5,994 nucleotides of DNA from CAVRZY01 sp963725415 (lineage in GTDB: Bacteria; Acidobacteriota; Terriglobia; Bryobacterales; Bryobacteraceae). Shown piece after piece: positions 1-5,876 of this stretch (positions within the stretch are counted from its first letter, which is position 1; every line of letters begins with the position of its first letter). The notes under the pieces are model-generated. The model searched no databases and was not told the DNA's origin. It was given only the letters and a program-made list of their open reading frames with translations. Location of the stretch: positions 1 to 5,994 of the forward strand of contig CAVRZY010000004.1 in the NCBI GenBank assembly GCA_963725415.1. The letters run 5' to 3'. Position numbers and translations under genes: made by a program.

Positions 1-364
1 GCCTAGAAATTCTTACGGGCGAACTTTGTGATGAGCTCATATGCAGCGCCGGGGAAAACCTTCCACCATTCTTTCCCTTTCTCAGATCGAATTACCTACT
101 TCCAGCCCACTCTTCCCATGGACAGAATGGGCATCAACGGATTTGCCCTTCAAGGGTCGATCCGCGCCTCTGGCAATGAGGGGCTTATCTTGAGGACGGA
201 TCAAAGAGAGACTTCTGGATATTTTCAAACACCTGGTTGAGTGGAACATTCCCATTCACGCCGGTGACGGCCTTCACCTTCAGCTCAGGCGAGTGAAATG
301 CAAGGACCAGGGCCAGGGCGTCATCCACGCCCACATCACAATCGATGATAACCTGCTTTGTCAT
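1..364 (-). pseudogene. Nucleoside hydrolase, N-terminal part, frameshifted and cut by window edge
   Basis: Inosine/uridine-preferring nucleoside hydrolases split ribonucleosides into base and ribose in purine and pyrimidine salvage. Read on the minus strand from the ATG at 364-362, the first residues are MTKQVIIDCDVGVDDALAL, which contain the family's DxDxxxDDA calcium and ribose-binding cluster, followed by VTGVNGNV and VFENIQK. The reading then breaks. Removing one base near 203-205 restores LIRPQDKPLIARGADRPLKG and VDAHSVHGK, another family hallmark. Removing one near 90-95 restores EWWKVFPGAAYELITKFARK. A third near 7-9 would pass the in-frame TAG. A full protein has about 310 residues, and only about the first third is here. 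A GAGG ribosome binding site (371-374) lies six bases before the ATG, which supports this start. The family call is firm. Whether the breaks are real decay or sequencing error is open; error is favoured because all three go the same way. Confidence 0.8.
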
Positions 365-404
365 GACTTACCTCGTCTTCAAATCAAGAGATCTTTCATC
401 TAAA

Positions 405-433
405 CTTCTATCGGAATTTGAATGTCCCGTCAA
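405..433 (-). promoter_or_regulatory. Possible sigma70-type promoter for the nucleoside hydrolase
   Basis: On the minus strand a -35-like TTGACG (433-428) is followed after 17 bases by TAGAAG (410-405), which matches the -10 consensus at four of six positions. Transcription would start about 35 bases before the nucleoside hydrolase ATG. The element lies in the AT-rich gap between divergent genes. It is a pattern match only. Confidence 0.33.
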
Positions 434-627
434 CTCTTTTAAACGTTATGACAAATTCGACATCCAAGGACAAACTCAACACGCTTTTTGACCTCTTCAC
501 GGATCTCGAAGCATTGATCGAACTAAGAATTTTCTTGACGGAATTTTCATCTGAGGTTATGAAGGAAAGAATATTGGCACTTATCTCTACCGGACGGAGA
601 CGTCCGAAGTTTTGGAGGGACCTTTGA
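418..627 (+). CDS. Small hypothetical protein upstream of the DedA-family gene
   Basis: This is an open frame of 69 codons from a TTG at 418; an ATG at 448 would give 59 residues. I do not recognise the protein. Its middle is rich in leucine, isoleucine and acidic residues and looks helical (for example LFDLFTDLEALIELRIFL). Its C-terminus is basic (TGRRRPKFWRDL). There is no signal peptide or convincing membrane segment. In favour of a real gene, its TGA (625-627) overlaps the likely TTG start of the DedA gene (624-626) in the TTGA arrangement typical of translationally coupled genes. Against it, neither possible start has a good ribosome binding site, the product resembles nothing I know, and the nearby sequence has apparent indels, so the frame itself could be altered. 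It may instead be leader sequence of the DedA gene. Confidence 0.35.
   Translation: MNVPSTLLNVMTNSTSKDKLNTLFDLFTDLEALIELRIFLTEFSSEVMKERILALISTGRRRPKFWRDL
535..563 (+). promoter_or_regulatory. Possible sigma70-type promoter for the DedA gene
   Basis: TTGACG (535-540, five of six consensus bases) is separated by 17 bases from TATGAA (558-563, four of six). Transcription would begin about 55 bases before the likely DedA start, so the hairpin at 591-606 would lie in the leader. The site falls inside the possible small gene 418-627, so if that gene is real this would be an internal promoter. Pattern match only. Confidence 0.35.
591..606 (+). other. Perfect 6-bp hairpin with GAGA tetraloop before the DedA start
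   Basis: CGGACG (591-596) and CGTCCG (601-606) are perfect inverted repeats around GAGA, a GNRA-type loop that is very stable in RNA. The hairpin ends eight bases before the GGAGGG ribosome binding site (614-619) of the DedA gene. It is not followed by a run of T, so it is not an intrinsic terminator. It could modulate translation of the DedA gene or be a chance result of the basic codons of the small frame it lies in. Confidence 0.5.
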
Positions 628-1496
628 TTTCGGAGATTACGCAGTGGATCATGGAGTCGATGAGAGCCCACGGCCAGCTTTCAGTCTTCATCGGCGTGAT
701 GATTGAGCAGATCATCGTTCCCATTCCTTCCCCCCTGATCATCATGGGCGCAGGCGCCATTCTCATCCCATCGGGGATTTCTATTCCTGATGCCTTCCTT
801 CAAATTCTCTGGACCATTGTCCTTCCCGGCGCCGTCGCTTCCACATTGGGTTCCTATATCGGATATACGATCAGCTATTATGGGGGGAAGGCGCTGGTGA
901 TCAGGCTTCAGCGTTTCTTGGATGTGGACTGGGCTCAGATAGAAAATTTGGAGAAACGATTTCAAGGGAGGAGGGAAGCCCTGAGCATCTTTCTCTCCCG
1001 GGCTATTCCTGTCTTCCCCATCTCTCTGGTCTCTATTTTTGCAGGGCTCCTCCGTATTCCCATCAAACCCTTCACCCTTTACACCTTCCTGGGTTCGATT
1101 TTCCGATGTTTCTTTCTTGGTTTTTTTGGATGGTGGATCGGAGCAACATACGAAAAGGCTGCCACTCGTTTAGATTCAGTCGAGACAATCGTCTCAATCT
1201 TGATGACCTGGCAAAGCTCCTGCATAAAGCGCGAGCCGACCGGGATAACCATCCGGCCCCCGCTGCCGAGTTGGGCCAGCAGCTCCGGCGGTATTACGGG
1301 GAGCGCCGGCCGTGACCATGATGGCGTCATAGGGGGCCCCCCGCCTCCCAGCCCAGGATTTCGGCGGCCGGGTGGAACTCGATGTTGGCGTAACCCAGAC
1401 GCCCCAGCACCTGCTGCGACGAAGCGGCCAGTTCCACCAGGCGCTCAATGGTCACTACCGTCCGGGCGAGCTTCGGCGAGGATGGCGGTCTGGTAG
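624..1496 (+). CDS. DedA/SNARE-associated (VTT) family membrane protein with foreign C-terminal run-on
   Basis: DedA-family proteins are inner-membrane proteins of about 200-220 residues linked to lipid flipping, membrane potential and envelope homeostasis. I place the start at TTG 624, four bases after GGAGGG (614-619); an in-frame TTG at 612 would overlap that site. Residues 1-194 (to about 1206) are family-like. They include an early hydrophobic segment with the EQIIVPIPSP motif (28-37), a second long segment leading to SYIGYTISYYGGKAL, and the conserved Arg at 126 in FLSRAIPVFP followed by SIFAGLL and a Trp-rich last segment (FFGWWIG). The second arginine common in the family motif is absent, as seems usual for this subtype. 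From about 1206 to the stop at 1496 the frame simply reads the antisense of the pcm fragment, giving a Pro/Gly/Arg-rich tail unlike any DedA protein. The true C-terminus is probably lost or displaced. Confidence 0.75.
   Translation: MISEITQWIMESMRAHGQLSVFIGVMIEQIIVPIPSPLIIMGAGAILIPSGISIPDAFLQILWTIVLPGAVASTLGSYIGYTISYYGGKALVIRLQRFLDVDWAQIENLEKRFQGRREALSIFLSRAIPVFPISLVSIFAGLLRIPIKPFTLYTFLGSIFRCFFLGFFGWWIGATYEKAATRLDSVETIVSILMTWQSSCIKREPTGITIRPPLPSWASSSGGITGSAGRDHDGVIGGPPPPSPGFRRPGGTRCWRNPDAPAPAATKRPVPPGAQWSLPSGRASARMAVW
1197..1206. other. Junction between DedA gene and antisense pcm fragment
   Basis: Left of this point the plus strand encodes recognisable DedA sequence (SVETIVSILM). Right of it the minus strand encodes recognisable isoaspartate methyltransferase sequence (SRFMQELCQVIK). 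The two similarities meet within about ten bases, ATCTTGATGA. Both genes lose their C-termini here, and GC content rises from about 50% to about 65%. No insertion-sequence end, target duplication or tRNA is visible. The join could be an assembly or cloning chimera, or a real rearrangement. Confidence 0.65.
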
Positions 1497-1721
1497 CCGC
1501 TGCCGGTACCCAACTCGAGCACCTTTTCCCCGCCGGTGAGACCGCAACGCCTCGGTCATCAGGGCAATGATATACGGCTGTGAAATGGTCTGCTCAAGGC
1601 CGATGGGCAGGGGCCTGTCTTCGTAGGCGGCCTCGCGGTATTCAGTCGGGACGAACTCCTCGCGGGGCACCCGGCCCATGCCTTCGAGCACCCTCCCATC
1701 CAGGTGGCCCTTTCTCCGCAC
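1199..1721 (-). pseudogene. pcm: Protein-L-isoaspartate O-methyltransferase, internal fragment with four frame breaks
   Basis: Pcm uses S-adenosylmethionine to methylate abnormal isoaspartyl residues and start their repair. Reading the minus strand from about 1721 gives RVPREEFVP, YEDRPLPIG and QTISQPYIIALMTEAL, all strongly diagnostic. Removing one base near 1539-1545 restores the SAM-binding motif I, VLELGTGSGYQTAILAE. One near 1470-1472 restores VVTIERLVELA. One in the C run at 1337-1342 restores PYDAIMVTAGAP. One near 1292-1298 restores IPPELLAQLGSGGRMVIPVGSRFMQEL. All four are +1 insertions. About 15 N-terminal residues and about 35 C-terminal residues of the normal 200-220 are missing, so both ends are cut by junctions. 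No intact enzyme can be made from this as written. Decay of a real gene cannot be excluded, but low-quality sequence is the simpler reading. Confidence 0.85.
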
Positions 1722-1811
1722 GACAGCTCGGACTGGAGGATTGATCAGTTCAAGCGCGCCTTTCAGAATCGATACCGCGACCTGAAGGTGGGGCGCGAAT
1801 TCGCGATGTAG
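1722..1811 (+). CDS. C-terminal end of an unidentified protein, upstream partner of gldA
   Basis: A plus-strand frame reads DSSDWRIDQFKRAF, then NRYRDLKVGREFAM and stops at TAG 1809-1811. It looks like a genuine soluble C-terminus, and its stop sits exactly on the first base of the gldA ribosome binding site, as in tight operons. Upstream the same frame stays open (through LSPHD), but there it lies antisense to conserved pcm sequence, so the real gene probably joins the window near 1716-1722. The family is not certain. The HDSxDW...F..AF...Y.DL.VG pattern recalls the C-termini of some metallo-beta-lactamase-fold hydrolases, but this is memory of a style and not a motif match. The 5' part is missing from the window. 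Confidence 0.5.
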   Translation, partial: DSSDWRIDQFKRAFQNRYRDLKVGREFAM

Positions 1812-1816
1812 GAGGG
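1811..1816 (+). promoter_or_regulatory. Strong ribosome binding site of gldA overlapping the upstream stop codon
   Basis: GGAGGG lies six bases before the gldA ATG at 1823, an ideal spacing. It shares its first G with the TAG stop of the preceding frame. This fixes the gldA start and argues that the two genes were co-transcribed and translationally coupled. Confidence 0.8.
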
Positions 1817-1822
1817 TACTCG

Positions 1823-2914
1823 ATGATCAGCACGACAATCTTTCCTGGACGATACATCCAGGGCTGCGGCGCCATCCAGGAACTGGGGCGCGAGATGGCC
1901 CGCTTCGGCAGCCGGGGTTTCGTGATCTGCGACCCGTTTGTTTTCGACTCGCTGCTGGCAGAATTCCGCGGGGCGCTGGAACGGGAACTTGAGATCCGGG
2001 TGGAGCGATTCGGTGGGGAGTGCTGCGACGAGGAGATCGAACGGCTATCCACCATGGGCCGCGTCCAGAGTTCCCAAGTAGTGGTGGGAATTGGTGGAGG
2101 CAAGACGCTGGATACGGCCAAGGCAGTGGCCCACGCCCTCCACGTGCCGGTCATCGTTGCCCCGACCATCGCCTCCACCGACGCTCCATGCAGCGCTCTG
2201 TCGGTGATCTACACGCCGGAGGGAGACTTCAAGCGCTATGTCTTCTACCCCTCGAATCCCAACGTGGTGCTGGTGGACACTGGGCTGGTGGCGCGGGCTC
2301 CGGTTCGACTTCTGGTGTCGGGCATGGGCGACGCGCTGGCCACCTGGTTCGAGGCCGAATCCTGCCAGCGCAAGTATGCGCCCAACATGACCGGCCGGGT
2401 TGGCTCGATGACGGCCTATGCGCTGGCCCGGCTGTGTTATGAAACGCTGCTCAACTACGGCGTGCTGGCCAAGTCGGCCTGCGAGGGCAAAGTCGTGACG
2501 CCAGCGCTGGAGCGCGTGGTGGAAGCCAACACGCTGTTGTCCGGGCTGGGTTTTGAGAGCGGGGGGCTGGCCGCGGCGCACGCCATCCACAACGGCCTCA
2601 CCGCACTCGACGAGACTCATCACTTCTACCACGGCGAAAAAGTGGCGGTCGGCACCCTGGCCTCGCTCTTCCTTACCGACAAGCCGGCTGAGGTGATCGA
2701 CGAAGTCTACTCGTTCTGCGAAGCCGTGAGCCTACCGACCACCCTGGCCCAGATCGGCCTGGGCGGCGTCGGCGAGGAACAGTTGATGCGGGTCGCCGAG
2801 AAAGCTTGCGCCCCAGGCGAGACCATCCACAACGAGCCGCTCCCGGTGACACCTCAAGCTGTCCTCGCGGCCCTGCGGGCCATGGATGTGGAGGGCACTC
2901 GCCGCACTTACTGA
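1823..2914 (+). CDS. gldA: Glycerol dehydrogenase (NAD+-dependent, iron-containing-type alcohol dehydrogenase superfamily)
   Basis: The enzyme oxidises glycerol to dihydroxyacetone with NAD+ in the cytoplasm. At 363 residues it has the normal family length (about 360-370). The N-terminal Rossmann-like half begins PGRYIQGCGAIQELG (8-22) and carries the NAD-binding loop GIGGGKTLDTAKA (89-101), followed by APTIASTDAPCSALSVIYT (113-131). The C-terminal helical half supplies the zinc ligands in GMGDALATWFEA (Asp170), SGGLAAAHAIHNG (His253) and HHFYHGEK (His270), matching the Asp/His/His set known for GldA enzymes. All key residues are present and the frame is intact. It follows an unidentified gene with coupled translation and converges on the EamA gene 31 bases downstream. 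No promoter of its own is evident. A related polyol or glycerol-phosphate dehydrogenase activity is possible, but the residues fit glycerol dehydrogenase best. Confidence 0.93.
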   Translation: MISTTIFPGRYIQGCGAIQELGREMARFGSRGFVICDPFVFDSLLAEFRGALERELEIRVERFGGECCDEEIERLSTMGRVQSSQVVVGIGGGKTLDTAKAVAHALHVPVIVAPTIASTDAPCSALSVIYTPEGDFKRYVFYPSNPNVVLVDTGLVARAPVRLLVSGMGDALATWFEAESCQRKYAPNMTGRVGSMTAYALARLCYETLLNYGVLAKSACEGKVVTPALERVVEANTLLSGLGFESGGLAAAHAIHNGLTALDETHHFYHGEKVAVGTLASLFLTDKPAEVIDEVYSFCEAVSLPTTLAQIGLGGVGEEQLMRVAEKACAPGETIHNEPLPVTPQAVLAALRAMDVEGTRRTY

Positions 2915-2945
2915 GACTCGCATGCTGTCAACCCGGATCCCAGGC

Positions 2946-3806
2946 TTACTCGGCTAGCAAGCAAATGGCGATGGTGGCGAAGACCATGCCTGCCGTAGTG
3001 ATGGCGTGGGGAAGGACATGATAGAGGACCAGTGAGATGATCACCGTTAAGACCGGCGCCAGGGCGGTCATGGGTACCACAATGATGGCCTTGCCGTAAC
3101 GCAGGGCGTAAACTAAGCAAAGCGCGCCGATCGAGTTCAAAACCTGGATCAGCGCGGCCAGATAGGGGCCTTTGAATCCCCAGTTGATCGGCCGGGAGAA
3201 ATCGGTCATCAGCAGCGCCACGGGAATCAACACCAGCCCCGTCGCCATCATGTAGAAGAAAATGCTCTCGGCCCGCATGGTGCGATTGGAGAATTTCATG
3301 ACGTAGGCCTGCACCCCCCACATGAAAAACACGAAGAACGCCAGCAGCAGCCACAGGGCGCCCCGCACCGCGGACTTCCCCGGCGGCTGGTAGGAGAGCA
3401 ATGGAATGGCGACCAACGCGAAGACGATCCCGGTCCAGGCGCGCCGGCTGGCCCGCTCGTGCAGCAGCGCCAGCGACAGAAAGATGGTGATGACGGGATA
3501 CATGGAGATGATGGGGAATACCAGATAGGCCGGCCCTAATCGCAGAGCCTCGAACAGGATCAACTGCCCGCCGGCTCCCAGAAATCCCACCGTGGACCCC
3601 AGGAAGACGGATCGCGCATCGTACTCCAGCTTTCCGGCGATGATCAGCAAGGCCACCAGCGCGCACGGAATCATGGTCAAGGCCCACACCGAGTAACCCA
3701 GCGTGGCGGGGAAGCCCGCTTTTTCCGGGGTTTCGATGAACGCCCCCCACACTCCCCAAAACACTGTCGTGATGGTGGCAAACAGCAGCCATGGTCTCAG
3801 CTTCAT
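2946..3806 (-). CDS. EamA-domain (DMT superfamily) transporter
   Basis: Drug/metabolite-transporter family proteins are ten-helix inner-membrane carriers, usually exporters of amino acids, nucleosides or other small metabolites. The substrate cannot be read from sequence. The 286-residue product is hydrophobic throughout and shows two EamA repeats, with the repeat-end signatures ALRLGPAYLVFPIISMYPV (87-105) and ALRYGKAIIVVPMTALAPV (234-252). The first is followed by the typical LALLHER loop (112-118). The length fits the family (about 280-300). I chose the ATG at 3806-3804 because GGGAGA (3816-3811) lies just upstream at good spacing. An in-frame ATG at 3830 would add eight hydrophilic residues and has no such site. 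The gene is convergent with gldA and divergent from the TonB receptor, sharing a promoter region of about 80 bases with the latter. Confidence 0.9.
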   Translation of the reverse strand: MKLRPWLLFATITTVFWGVWGAFIETPEKAGFPATLGYSVWALTMIPCALVALLIIAGKLEYDARSVFLGSTVGFLGAGGQLILFEALRLGPAYLVFPIISMYPVITIFLSLALLHERASRRAWTGIVFALVAIPLLSYQPPGKSAVRGALWLLLAFFVFFMWGVQAYVMKFSNRTMRAESIFFYMMATGLVLIPVALLMTDFSRPINWGFKGPYLAALIQVLNSIGALCLVYALRYGKAIIVVPMTALAPVLTVIISLVLYHVLPHAITTAGMVFATIAICLLAE

Positions 3807-3846
3807 GAGGTCTCCCGAGCTATCCAGCATAATGCAGGCGGGTGCG

Positions 3847-3871
3847 TAGCACGAATTGATGATTTGTGCTA
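3847..3871. repeat. 25-bp imperfect palindrome between divergent EamA and TonB-receptor genes (candidate operator)
   Basis: TAGCACGAA (3847-3855) and TTTGTGCTA (3863-3871) are inverted repeats with nine-base arms, one arm position being a G-T mismatch, around a seven-base centre TTGATGA. The right arm runs into the possible receptor -10 box TATGAT (3870-3875). The left arm overlaps a weak -35-like TTCGTG (minus strand, 3855-3850) 18 bases from TATGCT (3831-3826), a possible EamA -10. The position and symmetry suit a dimeric repressor acting on one or both genes. It does not match a binding site I can name with confidence. Confidence 0.5.
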
Positions 3872-3875
3872 TGAT
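3870..3875 (+). promoter_or_regulatory. Possible -10 box of the TonB-receptor promoter
   Basis: TATGAT matches the -10 consensus at five of six positions. No good -35 is found at normal spacing (TAGCAC occupies it), so an activator or an alternative sigma factor would be needed. Transcription would start near 3882, only a few bases before the ATG at 3885/3888. That would make the mRNA leaderless or nearly so and fits the absence of a Shine-Dalgarno sequence there. Confidence 0.35.
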
Positions 3876-3884
3876 GGCCCTGCC

Positions 3885-5876
3885 ATGATGCGCCCACTGA
3901 TCGCCCTAGTCGCCCTGTGCGCGCCGGCACCTGCCGCGACCTTAACACTGAGGCTCCTGGATCCGCACGGGCTGCCGGTAGCCGGCGCCGCCGTGGAAAT
4001 TCGGGGCCGAGACCGCACTGCCCGCCTCGAAACGGATGAAGCGGGCGCGGCCACAGTCCAGGCGGAGTTGCCGGTCGAGGTTCGAGCCAGTGCGGCGGGC
4101 TTCGAGATGGCGGTGCGGAAAATCGAAGCCCCGCCGCAAGGCGATGTCGTGCTGCGCCTTACCCCCGCTGCCGTGCACGCGACGCTAGACGTGGTTGTCC
4201 GGGATGAGGCGGCCGGGATGGGGCCCAGCGTCGGAAGCGCCCTGGAGATTGACCGCAGCGGGGCGCGGACGGTCTTCGACGCCGTAGAAAAGCTTGTGCC
4301 CGGCGCCTTCGTCACGCGCCGCGGCGTGATGGGCTACGGAATCGCGACCAATGGGACGGGCACTGTGTCCATCCGAGGTATCGGGGAGCAGCCGAACACC
4401 GGCGTGCTTGTGGTGGTGGATGGCCGGCCCGACTTTCAGGGGTTGATGGGGCACCCGCTCCCCGACTTCTACAGTCTCTCGGACGTGGAAAGTGTGACGG
4501 TCACGCAGGGGCCGGCGTCGGTTCTCTATGGCAGCAACGCCATGGGTGGCGTCATCGAGGTGAGGCCCTCGCATCCGCGAGAGGGCGTCACGACCCGGCT
4601 GTCCACCGCATTCGGTTCGTATCTGACCGGACAGCACCGCCTGGCGCACGGCGCGAAGTTCCCCCGAGGCTTTTACTCGCTGGCAGCCGGCCTGGCCCAC
4701 ACCCGAGGCGAACGCGACTCGGCGGCGTTTCGCAGTCAGGATGGATCGGCGACTTTGGGATACGACATCTCGCGGGTATGGAGGGCGTCTCTCGAGGGCC
4801 GGTACGGGCATTTTCACGTCGAAGACCCCGGGCCGCTCCAGGCCCCCTTATCGAACAGCTACGCGCGCGTGGGCCGCGGCGGCTTCACCCTCAACCTGGA
4901 CAACGCAACGGCGAGGAACTGGGGCTATATGCGGGTTTTCTCCAGCTACGGACACCACATCATTTCCGATGGCTTCCGTTCGGTGGACAACACTACTGGC
5001 GCGCGGCTCCATCAGTTCGTCTCGCTGGGCCCGCGCCTCGCGCTGGATGGCGGATCCGACGTGGTTCTGTACGGGGGCCGCGCGCGGAACTTTGGCGAGC
5101 ATCGGATCGGGTCGGCGGCCGGATTCACGCGGCTGGAATGGACGCCACGCTCTGCGCTGAAGATCAACACCGGCGTTCGGTACGATCACAACACGGTTCA
5201 CGGCGCGGTCACCGTGCCCGAGTTCGGAGCCACCTGTCGCCTGTCAAAGAACCTCGCGGCAGGCCTGGCGATAGCACGGGGATTCCGCAACCCCACCATC
5301 CGCGAGCTGTATCTGTTTCCGGCGCCCAATCCGTTGCTTAGGCCCGAGTACGTGTGGAACTACCAGGCCACCCTTCAGTTTGTCCCGACCCCCAGTTTTC
5401 GGGCGCTGCTGTCTGCTTACTATGCCGACCTCAGCAACCTGATCGTAACGACGGGGCGTTTTCCCAACCTGCAGCTCGATAACACCGGCCGGGCGCTCAA
5501 CCGAGGCTGGGAAGGCACGCTGCGTTGGCGCCCGCTGCGCAGACTCGGGTTCGACTCCGGCTATGCCTACCTGCGCTCGACCAACCTTGCGCCCTACATC
5601 CCCCAGCACAAGGTCAACTATGCGCTCCAGTTGGACGCTGGACGGATGTACGTTCATTTGGGCGGAAGCACGATCGGCCGGAGATGGGCGGATGCCGCCA
5701 GAAGGAGCCAACTGGCAGGCTACACCACAGCCACGCTGAAACTGAGTGTGCCCTTCAAGCAGCGCTACACGGCTTCCGCGATGGTGGACAACCTCTTCAA
5801 CCGCCGTTACGAAGTGATGCCCGGCTATCCGATGCCGGGCGTTAATGGCCTGGTGGGATTCAATCTCCAGTTCTGA
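3885..5876 (+). CDS. TonB-dependent outer-membrane receptor with N-terminal carboxypeptidase-regulatory-like domain
   Basis: These 22-strand barrels import scarce ligands (siderophores, cobalamin, metals, sugars) using TonB energy. The 663-residue product has a short signal peptide (MMRPLIALVALCAPAPAA), then a small beta-sandwich domain of CarboxypepD_reg type (about 18-95; the LLDPHGLPVAGAAVEI pattern). Next come a TonB-box-like LDVVVRD (101-107), a plug (about 120-230) with VSIRGIGEQP, VVVDGRPDFQG and ASVLYGSNAMGGVIEV, and the barrel to the end. The C-terminus has DNLFNRRYE and ends in Phe, as needed for insertion by the BAM machinery. The frame is complete. Starts at ATG 3885 or 3888 are equally possible; an in-frame TTG at 3864 would put charged residues ahead of the signal peptide and is unlikely. 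The size, close to vitamin and metal receptors, and coupling to a downstream ECF-like protein suggest a small micronutrient, but the ligand is not shown. Confidence 0.9.
   Translation: MMRPLIALVALCAPAPAATLTLRLLDPHGLPVAGAAVEIRGRDRTARLETDEAGAATVQAELPVEVRASAAGFEMAVRKIEAPPQGDVVLRLTPAAVHATLDVVVRDEAAGMGPSVGSALEIDRSGARTVFDAVEKLVPGAFVTRRGVMGYGIATNGTGTVSIRGIGEQPNTGVLVVVDGRPDFQGLMGHPLPDFYSLSDVESVTVTQGPASVLYGSNAMGGVIEVRPSHPREGVTTRLSTAFGSYLTGQHRLAHGAKFPRGFYSLAAGLAHTRGERDSAAFRSQDGSATLGYDISRVWRASLEGRYGHFHVEDPGPLQAPLSNSYARVGRGGFTLNLDNATARNWGYMRVFSSYGHHIISDGFRSVDNTTGARLHQFVSLGPRLALDGGSDVVLYGGRARNFGEHRIGSAAGFTRLEWTPRSALKINTGVRYDHNTVHGAVTVPEFGATCRLSKNLAAGLAIARGFRNPTIRELYLFPAPNPLLRPEYVWNYQATLQFVPTPSFRALLSAYYADLSNLIVTTGRFPNLQLDNTGRALNRGWEGTLRWRPLRRLGFDSGYAYLRSTNLAPYIPQHKVNYALQLDAGRMYVHLGGSTIGRRWADAARRSQLAGYTTATLKLSVPFKQRYTASAMVDNLFNRRYEVMPGYPMPGVNGLVGFNLQF

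Noticed and set aside
28..240. Plus-strand open frame of 70 codons
   Set aside because: It is antisense to the nucleoside hydrolase, whose conserved motifs are visible on the minus strand in corrected frames.
1206..1496. Reading the C-terminal half of frame 624-1496 as a new Pro/Gly-rich domain of a DedA fusion
   Set aside because: The same bases encode conserved pcm motifs on the other strand, so the tail is an antisense shadow and not a domain.
1190..1730. Mobile element insertion as cause of the pcm fragment
   Set aside because: No terminal inverted repeats, target-site duplication, transposase or integrase sequence is seen at either join.
2045..2632. Minus-strand open frame of 195 codons opposite gldA
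   Set aside because: It is antisense to intact gldA in GC-rich DNA where such frames are expected, has low-complexity His/Arg/Gln content, and has no ribosome binding site.
2915..2945. Bidirectional terminator between gldA and the EamA gene
   Set aside because: Only the short GGATCC palindrome is visible; there is no GC-rich stem followed by a T run on either strand.
2908..3792. Long minus-strand open frame of 294 codons overlapping the EamA gene
   Set aside because: It is the EamA gene read in another frame; the product is rich in His, Arg and Gly with no family pattern, while the true frame gives a clear ten-helix transporter.
3864..3884. TTG at 3864 as the start of the TonB receptor
   Set aside because: It would add MCYDGPA ahead of the signal peptide and lies inside the palindrome and -10 region; ATG 3885/3888 gives a normal signal peptide.
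4185..4817. Minus-strand open frame of 210 codons opposite the TonB receptor
   Set aside because: It is antisense to a well-conserved plug domain and its product has no recognisable domain; this is an artefact of high GC content.
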